A stretch of DNA of 64,000 bases from Ascaphus truei (taxonomy: Eukaryota; Chordata; Amphibia; Anura; Ascaphidae), in assembly GCA_036426205.1 (NCBI GenBank), contig WSYH01001192.1:62001-126000 (forward strand), given 5' to 3'. Under the pieces are notes generated by a model. That model saw only the letters and a program-made list of their open reading frames with translations. It had not been told where the DNA came from and searched no databases. Made by a program: the position numbers and the translations under genes. Below are positions 36,751 through 47,667 of this stretch, one piece after another (position 1 is the first letter of the stretch; every line of letters starts with the position of its first letter).

Positions 36751-37578
36751 CTACAATGTAAAGAAATTATATTGTTTTATTAATATGCAGCAATATAAAA
36801 TGTATATAAATGTAATGTTGTAATATACAGTCAATATAAATATACAAAAAATGTATACCTTTGTACTATAAATATAAATATACATAATAAATATACTGTT
36901 GTAATATAAATATAAATATACATCCTATATACTGTACTGTATACCGTTGTAAGATTAATTGAAATATACAAAAAATGTATACTGCTGTACTATAAATATA
37001 AATAGACAAAATATATATACTTTTGTACTATAAATATAAATATACAAAATAAATATACTGTTGTAATAAAAATATATATATACATCCTATACTGTATATA
37101 CCGTTGTAAGATTAATTGAAATATACAAAAAATGTATACTGCTGTACTATAAATATAAATAGACAAAATATATATACTGTTGTACTTTAAATATAAATAT
37201 ACTGTTGTAATATAAATATACATCCTATATATACCGTTGTAAGATTAATTGAATTATACAAAAAATGTATACTGCTGTACTATAAATATAAATATACAAA
37301 ATATATATACTGTTGTACTATAAATATAAATATACAAAATACATATACTGTTGTAATATAAATATAAATATACATCCTATGTATACCGTTGTAAGATTAA
37401 TTGAAATATACAAAAAATGTATACTGCTGTACTATAAATATAAATAGACAAACTACTGTATGTTGTAAAATAAATCAACAGAAATAACAACAGTATTACA
37501 GTAGATACAGAACTGTACTGTAGATGTACAGTACAGTTTTCTATATTTATTTTTGTTAAGTTTTATAAATTTACTTAC
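36751..37578 (-). repeat. AT-rich minisatellite in intron 1 of transposase copy II
   Basis: 'ccgttgtaagattaattga' recurs at about 36944, 37102, 37223 and 37387. Between are 'actataaatataaata' blocks. It is ~160 bases longer than the copy I array. Confidence 0.85.
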
Positions 37579-37744
37579 GCGTTAGTTACCCTTGGTGCCC
37601 TTTTCCGGTCTCTGTTTTTTCCGTATGCATGATAGCTCACGGTGTTTGATGGCACAACGAGGCCAGAAGTAGCTAACCAGCATTGGATAGCAGCAATTCG
37701 GTTTCCGCTCGTGTACATCGCCTTAATTAGCATGCTGAGATCCT

Positions 37745-38030
37745 TTGAAGGTTGTAACCCCCGTTTTTATGGACTCAAAATAAAGATTTTTTGCCAGACA
37801 TGCTCCTCATCCCCTTCTTGGCTGTGCGCTGCACACACACTATATTGGATCTCCCTCACCAGGATACAGCTGCACGCCGATGGAGATAGCTACTGGAGGC
37901 TTTATTTTGTGAGTACTTTACCTGAGGCCAGCCCAATGAGGTAAAGGAGGGTGTTTTCATGCACCTACCCCTACCTTCAGGGTGACTGGAGCCCCATCAT
38001 AGGTTGTTGTACTACTTATAGTTACTGAAC
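37745..38030. other. No feature seen
   Basis: Non-coding sequence between transposase copy II and a minisatellite. Confidence 0.45.
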
Positions 38031-38034
38031 ATTC

Positions 38035-38168
38035 CTGGGGGGGTGGGGGTGTATTTTTATATGTATTTGGGGGGGTGGGGTGTATTTTTATATGTATTTG
38101 GGGGGGTGGGGTGTATTTTTATATGTATTGGGGGGGTGGGGGGGTATTTTTATATGTATTGGGGGGTT
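38035..38168 (+). repeat. 31-bp minisatellite, four copies
   Basis: Unit gggggggtggggtgtatttt + tatatgtattt, repeated four times with G-run length variation. Confidence 0.92.
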
Positions 38169-38477
38169 AAGTAAAAGTTGCACGCTAAAATTTGTTTTTC
38201 CGCGGTAGGTGCGCTATGGGGTTGGGGGGGCTAGCTGCTCCTTTCATTTGTCCTGGGCTCCATGATTTCTGTTGGCGGCTCTGATTGTGTGTCTGTGTGT
38301 CTGTGTGTCTGTGTGTGTCAAGTGAAACACTATATGAACAACTTTAAAATAGTAAATTCTCCTGTAATTTAAAGTAAAAGTACTGTAAATTCAGCATACA
38401 AAGAGAAATTACAACTCCCCTCCATTTCAGCCTTCCCCCTTGCTCTTGTCCCCGCCCCTCTGCCTTCTGTCACTCCC

Positions 38478-39594
38478 TGTCACGCCTGTATGCCCGCAGA
38501 CCAAGCTAGACCCCAGTACTGAGGTGGGAACGGTATGATACCACACACCCACAGCAGTGGGAGCAAGCCCGGTGTGTGGTATAGCGTTGCTGGGCCTGTT
38601 GGAAGAGTTGTTAGTATATACTTGCAAAGCTTGGGGAATGTCCGTGAGAATAGTCGTGTCCGTTTGCCAATGTTCAGGGATCCAGAGGGTAGAGTCGTCG
38701 GAGGGCAAGCCAGGTCCTAGGAAGCCAGAGGTCAGCGAAGTCGTATGTGTAGCAGGGTTCAAAGGGATACCAGAGAGCAGAGTAGTCCAGGGTAAGCAGG
38801 GGTCAAAGCCAGGGAAATCCAAAGTAACACAGGAGCAGGTAATCACAGGAGCACAGAGGGAGCACAGCATAGGTCAGGTACACACAGGGAAACAGGAACT
38901 ATGCAGAGCGAGGAAGAGGTGGACAGACAGGGATTATAAAGGGAGGTGCACCAATTACAGAGAGGGGAGAAGTAGAGAGAGAAGTGGGAAATGCTGGAGA
39001 TAGGTCAGGGGAAGAAGAGGAGGAGACAGAGGGGGCAGTCAGGGGAATGGCCTGTACAGCTTGGGAGGCGGAGACAGGGGGAACCTGATAAGAAGAGTCT
39101 GTGCGCGCGCCCCCTGTAAGCTGGGGATGCGCGCGCACAGGTTGCAACACAGGCGCGGCCCGCACGGAGCAGGGGAAGACCGCAGGAGGGGGACAGAGCC
39201 AAGAGGAGGGGAACGCACGCGAGGCCTGTGCCCGCGCGATGGCCAGCAAGGGCAGGGAGGAGCATGCACACGCGTCCTCCGTGGGTTGATGGGGTGCACG
39301 CACCGGACGCGTCACCAGGCGCGCGGAACGCCGCACGCGGGCACCACGCAAGGAGGAGGCATTGGGACGGATGGCACCACAGGGGAAGGTAAAGGAGCTA
39401 CTGCAGGGGAGAGGGAGCGGGGAGGATCAAGGCAGGGGTTAAGGGAGCGCATGGGTATGCGGGACCTGCGGGGAACGCGCTGCAGCAAGGGGAGAGAGGT
39501 AGAAGGTGAAGGAGAGGAGTGGGAAGGAGTAGAAAGGGTGACAGGAGATGGGAGAGAGGGACAAGGAGAGGAAGGAATCTCCTGAGTCGTCACA
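38478..39594 (+). mobile_element. Solo LTR, 1.1 kb (copy B)
   Basis: Begins TGTCACGCCTG and ends CTGAGTCGTCACA. It is flanked by the 5-bp duplication ctccc (38473-38477 and 39595-39599). It is the reverse-oriented counterpart of 19795-20894. A TATAAA lies at ~38936. C- or G-rich composition produces several 140-170-codon frames on both strands that are not genes. Confidence 0.9.
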
Positions 39595-39599
39595 CTCCC

Positions 39600-40500
39600 C
39601 TTGTAGCTAGAGACGTCTCCCAAACTCAAATTACAACTTTCGCTTGGACTACGGAGACGGGAGACGTCATCCGTAGCCGTAGCTGTAGCCGGCACTATAA
39701 GCGCAGCATGAGATGTGAAATCTCCTAAAGACCTCACAGTGTAAAAAAACACAAAATATACAAATGGAAGTATTGCACACAGTTACGATTAAATAGTTAC
39801 TCAACAGTGTAACACTAAATTGATACAAAGATGCCCTTCCAGCCAGACCTATAGTAAGATGCACTTGCAACAATATACAGTAAGATAACATGTTCAGGGG
39901 ATCACAATTAATTACACTTCGGGGGATAAAGCATTATACTGTACAGTAGTTCTCAATTAGAGTTCGGCAAATCTGCTCAAAATCCGTTCGCGGTGTAAAA
40001 GCCGCAATCGGATTTGGTCGGTTTCACTCCATGCAGAATCATCAAAATCTGCCATTGTATACAACCCGTGGACGGATTTGTAGAATCCAATCCGCGGATT
40101 CAGCAATGCGTTGGCGGATTCTTAATCCACAGATATTACTGCGGAATCAACGGAGTATTGTGGTAATAATAATAATAATAATAACAATAACAATAATATT
40201 CGCAAAACGTGAATCGCCCTTTTTGCTATTGATCGGCTGGAGTGGACCAAAGGAACCCGGCCGATCCGCAATGGATCCAAATTCAACAAAAAAAATTGAC
40301 CGTCTCTAAATTCTCTATTCTCTAAACCCAACCGTAGTCCTTCGTGACCCTAACTGTCCAGGTTTTAAGGATATTAACTTAACAAAATGTAATGAAGCAA
40401 GGAAAAAGGCAAAAAAGGCAGCGCACTGCCAAAACCCAGGAGGCGGCTCACAAGTACTTTAAAAGGGTTTATTCCATAAGAGGATCAAACATATCCCCAG
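39600..40500. other. No gene; AAT microsatellite
   Basis: Contains (AAT/AAC)n at 40164-40198. Repeated 'ccgcggattc'/'ggcggattct' motifs lie at 40060-40130. No coding sequence is supported. Confidence 0.5.
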
Positions 40501-40521
40501 AGAGCAACAAAAAAACACCAC

Positions 40522-40556
40522 ACCAACGCGTTTCGGGCCGTGTGCCCTTTCTCAAT
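40522..40556 (-). ncRNA. Hammerhead-like core (minus strand)
   Basis: On the minus strand: ATTGAGAAAGGGC, loop, GGCCCGAAACGCGTTGG. Stem II (GGGC/GCCC) is intact and GAAAC is present, but CUGAUGA is degenerate (TTGAGAA). Confidence 0.45.
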
Positions 40557-41040
40557 ACACCTTGACACTTATGTACTAACATGTACAAACATATGTGTCA
40601 TTGCACACTATGTACTAGTCCCCTCTCCCTATTAGGAAATTCTAATTACTCACAACCTCAGTACAGGGGTCCAGGCGGTTTTATATATGCACCTATGGGA
40701 CTGTTCTATATCAGATGCGCCGGTCACCTCTACTCTTGCAAAATGGAATGAACCAGTGTTTTAAAACTTGCCGCATTCACTGTTTTGGCTCTCAAAAAAT
40801 TTGGGATTTTGGGCTCTCGGTTCCAAAAATTTCTTGTGTTTTGGTTCTGATTCAGATCAACATATTTTCAGTGTGTGGTGTAATTTCCATGCTGAATAAT
40901 ATACAGTTTTCCCAAATATATATAGATACACATTCTAAATGTAACTACAACACACATCACTGCGAAATGCTCCGAGAACTTGCCTTCAAAACGGGCAAGC
41001 CACCCATCTATCTGAACGCTCCTCACCCCAACCACATTAT

Positions 41041-41130
41041 TTATTTTATTTATTTATTTATAAAATATTTTACCAGGAAGTAATACATCGAGAGTTACCT
41101 CTCGTTTTCAAGTATGTCCTGGGCATAGTT
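41041..41130 (-). mobile_element. LINE 3' tail fragment (reverse)
   Basis: Reverse complement of the 'gaaaacgagaggtaactctc...cctggtaaa' tail with ATAAATAA-type end found at 41461 and 42230. Confidence 0.75.
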
Positions 41131-41160
41131 AATATAACAAATAATATTACTTGCAGCACT

Positions 41161-41540
41161 TATCATCTGAGATCTGACTCCAAAAGACTGTTCACGGTCC
41201 CAAGATTAAACAAAGTATCCGGCCGTTCCTCCTTCTCTTACCGTGCACCCCAAAACTGGAACAACCTATCGGAGACTCTCACATCCACCACCTGTCTAAG
41301 TTCTTTTAAATCTAAAGCTGTCTCACATTAAACTGGTCTGTAATTGTTACATACTGTATGCCTATAACTTAGATTATCTTTACTGTTCATTCAATGGCTT
41401 TAAATATAATATGTAACCCGGCTCACTTAATGTAACCATGTATCTGTCATTATAACTCTGTGTCCAGGACACACGTGAAAACGAGAGGTAACTCTCACTG
41501 TATTACTTCCTGGTAAAGCATTTTATAAATAAACTAGCTG
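41161..41540 (+). mobile_element. LINE fragment: reverse transcriptase C-terminus and 3' tail
   Basis: Broken frames read ...NKVSGRSSFSYRAP and WNNLSETL...SFKSKAVSH, the pattern near the end of CR1/L2/Rex-type LINE ORF2. They are followed by a 3' UTR ending 'ttacttcctggtaaagcatt' and 'ttataaataaa'. The exact clade is not determined. Confidence 0.65.
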
Positions 41541-41818
41541 AGCGCCCCGGCGTTGCCCGGGATGTTTGTGGTGTGGGGGTGGCATTTGGGTGGTTGGGTG
41601 GGGAGTGGTCCACGCGGCCCATGGCGGTGTGCGGTGGTACTGCTGCTGTGGCTGTACTGATGGTGATTGTATCGGGGTGCTGATTTGGGAGGGCTTGGTG
41701 TTGATGTGCGGATGCGGATGTGGGTATGGTGATGGGGGAGGTGCAAAGGTGCTGATGTGTGGGTGCTGATGGGGGCTGGGAATGGCGGGGGGCCGAGAAT
41801 GCCGGTTTGCTGGGGGGG
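41541..41818. other. GC-rich segment with 'gcgccccggcgttgcccggg'
   Basis: A G/T-rich stretch encoding low-complexity frames. It begins with 'ctagctgagcgccccggcgt', which looks like the end of a dispersed repeat. Not otherwise identified. Confidence 0.35.
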
Positions 41819-42070
41819 GGGAAAAGGGAGACCAAAAAGCGCACCAGCACAAACGGAGCAGGAAGAAACCAGGACAAAAAAATGATTAAAAGGGCACTTT
41901 AATGTGGCAAAAGACCCATCCAATGAATTTTTTCAAAAAAAGAACGCTGCGACGTTCGAAATGCATTGGATGGGTCTTTTGCCACATTAAAGTGCCCTTT
42001 TAATCATTTTTTTGTCCTGGTTTCTTCCTGCTCCGTTTGTGCTGGTGCGCTTTTTGGTCTCCCTTTTCCC
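41819..42070. repeat. Perfect palindrome with 107-bp arms
   Basis: The left arm 41819-41925 (gggaaaagggagacc...ccatccaatg) and right arm 41964-42070 are exact reverse complements by eye. The 38-base spacer contains gaacgctgcgacgttcgaaa, a stem II plus GAAA hammerhead-like core. The right arm joins LINE 3' sequence at 42071. The structure would form a very stable hairpin and is presumably recent or the ends of a Penelope-like element in inverted repeat. Confidence 0.92.
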
Positions 42071-42320
42071 TGTCTCACATTTTAATCTGGTCAATAACTG
42101 TTACATAAGCCTATAATATACATCTTCTCTAACTGTGCATGCAATGAATTGTATATAATGTATACCCTGTTCATTTATGTAACTGTATTTGTAACCAGTA
42201 TTATTTGTCATATTAACTATGCCCAGGACATACTTGAAAACGAGAGGTAACTCTCAATGTATTACTTCCTGGTAAAACATTTTATAAATAAAATAAATAA
42301 ATAAATAAAATAAATAAATT
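42071..42320 (+). mobile_element. LINE 3' UTR fragment
   Basis: 'tgtctcacattttaatctgg' to 'ttacttcctggtaaaacatt' followed by (AAATA)n. Same family as 41161-41540; the coding part is missing. Confidence 0.7.
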
Positions 42321-42366
42321 ATGAACCATATGTAGCCATGGCTGGTCCAGACTGCCTCTCTGCCCC

Positions 42367-42980
42367 CTGTCACGTAAGTCCTTAGCAGCTACAGGCGGTG
42401 GCAGGCTATCCTAGGGGTATTGATCCCCCCTCATGCTGAATCTCTGAGTGGCAGGAGTGGTGGTGACACAGGGTCTGTTTATAGCCAATAATGACGCAGA
42501 CCTTCTGCACTCCCCCTCTTGTGTCTCAGAGAGGAAGTGCTAAATTTTAGAGAGTTCTCTTCCACGCCTCCTAGGGAGAGTGTGTGCAGTTTCCTCCCGG
42601 CTGGGGGTGAGACATGCCAGGCAGTCCCTCCTGGGCTGACTGAAAGAGATAGATCAGAACTGAGAGCATAGCCTCAATATTATCAGAGGACAAAGCATAA
42701 GCCAGAGGCCTGGGACCCATCTCAATCTATCCTGCATCCGCTGTATGGCAATCACAGTGGATGTCCAAATAAAGCATCCCTTTTATATACTCCTGCCTGA
42801 GCCTACAGTTTATTGGGTAGGGGTATACTTTGAAGTCTGCCATGTTAGGGACTGTCCCCAGGAACCCTGGAGCCCGTTATGGCTGGAGGTGCTGACACAC
42901 TGAATGAGCTCTAAAGATCGCCGAAAGCCTATCCTGTTACCCCACAACACCGCAGACACTCAACTCTCCTGGACACTCAC
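42367..42980 (+). mobile_element. Retroviral-type LTR and leader fragment
   Basis: Starts TGTCACGTAAGTCC, has a polyadenylation signal (caaataaagcatccctttta, ~42768), and continues with 'ggctggaggtgctgacacac' and 'cccacaacaccgcagacact'. These last two are shared with the fragment at 22056-22740. No internal coding region is present. Confidence 0.45.
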
Positions 42981-43189
42981 AAATATGACTGCACCACAGA
43001 CAGCAGTAGCAGCAACATATTCCAGAGTTGAGGCGAAGGGGGGGGAGAGGGGAAAACAGGGCTTCACATATTTCCTGTGAAGTGCTATTGCATAAGACAC
43101 CTCCCGGTGCCGTAAGCCATCTTATTGACTATTCAATTGAATGGGCCATAAAGGACTATCTTTACTAAGCAGTGCTGAAAGACACTTAA

Positions 43190-43518
43190 CACGTTAAAGA
43201 TTTATTTAGTCATGGCAAGAAACTGAGGTAAAAATGAGCACCTACACGTTTTGCACCATAGCACTTTATCAAATTGTATCACATATATTTCTTTAATAAA
43301 GTTATATTTGTTCCACGTATTACACATTGTGCATTATGACACACTACACAGGGCGTTGTCATGCATGACGCTGGCTCTGGACGCTAATGGGCTCAAGATT
43401 TAAATACACACATTTATTGTCTGAATATACACCTTGATAAACCGTTATGGTATGAAACGCGTAGGTGCTCTTTTTACCTCAGTTTTTTTTACCATGACTC
43501 AATAAATCTTTATTTTTT
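43190..43518. repeat. Head-to-head inverted copies of a hammerhead-bearing repeat end
   Basis: 43190-43272 (minus-oriented) and 43433-43518 (plus-oriented) share 'tgaaacgcgtaggtgctc'-type sequence followed by 'tttttacctcagttt' and 'ccatgact(c/a)aataaatc'. Each contains a degenerate hammerhead core (43241-43272 minus, 43433-43465 plus). About 160 bases separate the copies. Confidence 0.7.
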
Positions 43519-44240
43519 ATTGAAATTCACCTCTCAAAGTATTTTCTTCTACTTGGTAGTGCACCACACTTTCAGACCTTTCTTCCTGTTCCTGTATCAA
43601 GCGGAAATTCATACTAAAGACTTCCTTATGAGACACAGAGTGTACAACCAGATCCATGGGCATGTGAGTGTATTGCTTCTTGAAAATTTCATTTTCGGAC
43701 TATTATCAAATACAAGTCTGTCTCATCATATTTGCAATTATTGAAGAAATCTATGATGCTGTGACTCCTGGTTATTGTTCATCTTCCATTGTGAATGTTG
43801 CAGGTAGGTGCTATCTTCTCTGCACAAGCCTCAATATTCACTTATGGTCATTTAAATAAGGGAACTCTGGACAATGAAATTGTATTACTTATATGAAGGA
43901 TCTTGCTTTGTCCCTTATCCTGTTGAGCATCATTATTCACCCAGGACTATATCTCCTTCACTTGACGAGGCAATTTTTCCTTAGCGGCACCAGAATTTGT
44001 CTTATGAAATATTTGTAATTAAATATGACAGTACAAATATAAAATATTTTAAAATACTTTATATATATGATTTATTAAAAGTTTTGTCATTGCCATAAGT
44101 ACACTTTTGTGAAAGAATCCTAATAGCAACTAATATAGTTAGGTGCAATCTTTAAAAATAAATAAAGACATTAACAACATGGTTATATTAAGTGCGTTTT
44201 GAGGGGTTTTAAGTACAAAAGAAAAGGGGAGGGTGGAGGA
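43519..44240. other. No feature seen
   Basis: AT-rich non-coding sequence; frames up to 74 codons without recognisable motifs. Confidence 0.5.
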
Positions 44241-44243
44241 TTA

Positions 44244-44600
44244 TCAATTGATCCAAGGATCCCAAATTGTATGAAATACTTTGGCCCTATGATTCAGGAA
44301 AGCTGTAAGCCTCTCCATCCACATCACCTTATCTACTCTCCACTCAATTGCCACCCTAAATGGGGTCAAATGGGTCTTCCACATGGCTGCAATTGAGCAT
44401 CTTGCAGCCATTACAATGTGGGAGATCAGTTTTCTGTTGGCCGGATTTATGTTTTCAATAGATTGAGCCAAGATAATTATGTGTGCCCCAGAGGATTTAC
44501 ATTTCCAATATTTGCTCTTAGGCCCTGTACCACTTTCCTAAACCTTTGGATTGTGACCACCAAATGTGGACCACACTTCCTCATACATAGGTTTGTGGTT
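44244..44600 (-). pseudogene. L1-like LINE ORF2 C-terminal fragment
   Basis: The minus-strand frame reads NRKLISHIVMAARCSIAAMW, then VDKVMWMERLTAF and FHTIWDPWI. This is the conserved end of L1/Tx1-type ORF2 ('LISHILLAAR...IA..WK ... MEKLTA ... W.PWI'). A preceding frame gives QRFRKVVQGLRANIG. It is a remnant with no catalytic domain. Confidence 0.75.
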
Positions 44601-44730
44601 TCTGGGAACATTACACTCAATAGTTTAGGTACCAGGTACTGTACTGTACCATTTACAATTATCCTGTACTGCATATATTATCTTCAGTGTTAAAATATAT
44701 TGACATTTTTGAGGTTGCCTCCTATAAACC

Positions 44731-44800
44731 GTATTTCCTCGATTCTAAGATGCACTTTCTTCCTATTTTCACATGGCTGAAATAGGTCTGCGTTTTAGAA
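44731..44800. repeat. Short inverted repeat, DNA-transposon-end-like
   Basis: 'tcctcgattctaagatgcac' and 'ctgcgttttagaatcgatg' are imperfect inverted copies ~25 bases apart. This may be a MITE relic. Confidence 0.5.
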
Positions 44801-45019
44801 TCGATGTATTTTTAAAAAAATCAGCTAGGGGACACTGCTGCAGATGCCGGTCGGGATATTCACAGTGTGCATGAACAGCACATGGCTGCGATCAGCCCCC
44901 TCCCCCTCCCCATCAGTGCAGAGGGATCAGAAATGCCTGCCAGGGCACATCAACAATGCCCAGAAGCCCCCACCCTTCCCGAAACCCCATGTGAAATGCA
45001 GGAGGTGCAGAGGTAGCTG

Positions 45020-45270
45020 TGTCTCTGGATGTGTTTGTGTGTCTATGTGTGTGTCACTCTCTGTGTCTCTCTGTGTGTGTGTCTCTGTATGTGTCTGTGT
45101 CTGTCTCTCTCTGTCTGTGTCTGTGTGTGTCTCTCTCTCTGTCTGTGTGTGTCTCTCTCTCTGTCTGTCTGTATGTGTTTGTGTGTCACTCTCTGTGTCT
45201 CTCTCTGTCTGAGTGTGTGTGTCTCTCTCTCTCTCAGTGTCTGTGTGTCTGTCTCTCTCTGCTATCAAAA
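45020..45270 (+). repeat. (TGTGTCTCTC)n-type microsatellite
   Basis: Mixed GT/CT repeat. It produces Cys/Val/Leu/Ser and Thr/His/Arg/Glu frames of ~90-120 codons that are not genes. Confidence 0.93.
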
Positions 45271-45286
45271 GCAAGATAGGAGATTG

Positions 45287-46081
45287 TTAGAACATGTTGC
45301 TTAGCAGAGATTCTCTAGGAATTTTTTGGCTTCTCAGAATAGATTTATCAATCAATAAAGAGTCATAGCCCTTTTCTGAGAAGCGTATGGCCAGTATTGC
45401 CCATTGTTGATCACAAACCGAAGATTTTGTGCAATTTTTCTTAACTCTCAACATCTGTCCATATGGAACTTTGTTCAACCATCGATTTGAATGGTTACTG
45501 GCATAATTGAGGTATGAATTAACATCAACCTCCTTAAAGTAGGTCTTAGTCACAACATTTTCCCCCTCAATCCTCAGTACCAGATCAAGAAAATTAATCT
45601 CTTGAGCATTATTTGAGCCAGTAAATCTCAAATTTCTATTGTTATCATTTATATAGGAGGTGAACTCATTCAAGTCCTGTAAGGTACCTGACCAGACAAT
45701 AATGATATCATCTATGTATCTACGGTAGTACTTAATGTACTGACCGTATATATTAGAGTTCCAAATGAAATCGAGCTCCCATTTTCCCATAAATAATCCC
45801 GCATAATTAGGTGCAAAACGAGCCCCCATGGTCGTCCCAGTTGTCTGGAGATAGAAAGAACCCTCAAACAAAAAATAATTGTGATTCAAAATAAATGTGA
45901 TGCTATCAATAATAAATTGTTGTTGTGCACAAGAAAATGTATTATCAGTGTACAAAAAATAGGAAACAGCCTCTATCCCCTGAGTGTCATTAATACAAGT
46001 ATAAAGAGACGATACATCAAAAGTGACCCAAATAAAACTGTTACTGCTGTGGTTGATACCTGCCTGGTGTACTTGGATCAT
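45287..46081 (-). pseudogene. Penelope-like element reverse transcriptase (partial)
   Basis: A 264-codon open frame on the minus strand. Penelope-like retroelements encode a telomerase-related reverse transcriptase followed by a GIY-YIG endonuclease. Seen here are TFDVSSLYT (residues 20-28), GTTMGARFAPNYAGLFMG (82-99), the catalytic YIDD in RYIDDIIIVW (122-125), NFLDL, and the C-terminal PYGQMLRVKKNC motif of this group. The N-terminal fingers are missing and the frame stops soon after the thumb. The sequence beyond (45020-45280) is a microsatellite, so no endonuclease is present. It is a truncated retroelement copy, though the frame itself is intact. Hammerhead-like cores elsewhere in the window probably belong to relatives. 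Confidence 0.9.
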
Positions 46082-46716
46082 TAAGATCCCTATTTTATTG
46101 TAAGTCTTTGTGCTTATTTTATGTCCGTATAAAAATGTTATGCTTTAAGAACATTTATTGATTCCTTTTCTCTCTCTTTTTTGCGCCCCCCATCTGTTTG
46201 TTTGTCTATGTTTGAGCCTTCTCTAGCCCCGCTGATCACGGGAGACAGGAGCAGCATCAAGAGGGATCTGGGAGAAAAAACTTTGGACGGTCAGCGCGCA
46301 TTTACTATTGTACTTTACCTAACAAAATAGCAATTCATCTAGTTTTGTGGGCTGACAACAGTCTTATCACAAAAGACAGTAGATAAGGTTTATAAAAACC
46401 AACCAAAGATTTTACGAATCAAAAAAAATTAAATGTGTAATACTTTATTTAAAAAAATAAATAAATACTCATATGTACTTACTGTATACTTCTCAATGTT
46501 TTAAAAGTGTAAATCAGCTACATGAACCTAGGAGTCAAATGAGAGACTGCTCCTTTCAGCACATTTACAGCTTCCCTGGAAGGTAGCTCATTCAGTAATC
46601 TCTTCCTACTGCAACAAGAGACTTTTTAAACCCACGCTCTCTTGGCTTGTACTGCATACAAACAATAATAATGTTTTAACTGTGCTCCCCTAGTCTAGTT
46701 TATCTTCTAAAAGTAG
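46082..46716. other. No feature seen
   Basis: Non-coding sequence up to the target duplication of the LTR element. Confidence 0.5.
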
Positions 46717-46721
46717 TGGGT

Positions 46722-47622
46722 TGTGAGGAATCCACTCCTGGCTTTTCTCGTAGCCTTGCAGGGTGCTGTTGTTCTCACTAAATTCCCTCTTTGCAATCAA
46801 GAGCAGCTATCACTGCAACCTAGCCTTGTACTCAGTCATTGGAGCAGTGCCCTCACACCCTCCTCCTGAGATTGACCCGCTGGCCTTTAAGTACTGCATT
46901 CCCCACAATCCCTCTCTGCCGAGCATAATCCTTCTCTGGACATTACTGTCTCTGCCACAAGCCGCCTGGCTTGTCTCCTTGTGTACTAACCTCTCTACTC
47001 TCGTTAGTAGTTCCTGAGTTCCTGTGGCCTGCTGCTATCTCCATGCAGAGGCCTGAGTACCATGAGGCCTGCTGCTAATCTCCATGCAGAGGCCTGTGTT
47101 TCCTGAGTATCCTGAGGTCTGCCGCTACACTCCACGCAGAGGCCTGATCCTGACTCCTGTGCTGAAGTGTTGTTTATCCAGCACTGGTTCCTGGTACCTG
47201 CTGCATTCTCCCCTAGCAGAGGTTACCCTTCGTTTCTTGAGGTCTGCTGCTATTCTCCACGCAGAGGCCTGCTTTGGACTTCTGTGCTGAAGCGTTGGTT
47301 TTCCCCAACGCTGCCCTGCGGTGTACTTTGGCCAGCCTGCTGTCTCCCCTTGCTAAGACCGGCGTCATGGGCCAAGCCCGCTCCTCGCGCAGAGGCCAAT
47401 CCCGCGCACATGCTCCTAAACTGAAGTGGGGAACTTCTGACTACCTGTTGCCGAACTCCTGCTTGAATAACGACGATGCTGCCTTCTCCAATCCTGACCG
47501 TGCTATGTACGACTACGAACTGCGCACTCTGGATCAGTCTGCGCGGACTAAGGTTGGTGATTATTTAACCCCACCTCAGCCCCGCGGTCCGGTCCCGGTT
47601 TGTGGCGAGCACAATCGTAACA
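46722..47622 (+). repeat. 5' LTR (901 bp)
   Basis: Contains internal repeats of 'gaggcctgctgctaatctcc' + 'atgcagaggcctg' (47010-47280). It is ~270 bases longer than the 3' LTR because of the segment at ~46805-47080. No obvious TGG-type primer-binding site follows it (gtattctcggccccac). Confidence 0.85.
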
Positions 47623-47667
47623 GTATTCTCGGCCCCACAAAACCGGACCGCGCCGTGGCGGGGGTTG

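Larger units (their letters stand above)
35270..37740 (-). pseudogene. Tc1/mariner-like transposase with introns, copy II
   Basis: Second direct copy of the transposase. Exon-like blocks, with the same GT...AG borders as copy I, lie at ~37579-37740, 36592-36750, 36247-36500, ~35975-36127 and 35769-35890. The C-terminal remainder is at 35270-35341, beyond an insertion. Exon 2 is well preserved (DKLSDENNERSALRVKNTLQ, SESSIKKMRLSIGWKYGR, a helix-turn-helix). The donor after GTGAG is a good GTTAGT. Exon 4 has lost the bases for the TPA of NWVKTPA at its donor side. With the insertion this copy cannot encode a transposase. The retained splice borders in both copies argue that the introns predate the duplication. 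Confidence 0.8.

Noticed and set aside
38557..39585. Several 100-170-codon frames in the second solo LTR
   Set aside because: Same reason: composition of a GC-rich LTR, with overlapping frames on both strands and no domain.
44927..45304. Thr/Arg/Glu or Cys/Val-rich frames near 45 kb
   Set aside because: Artefacts of a TGTGTCTC microsatellite.
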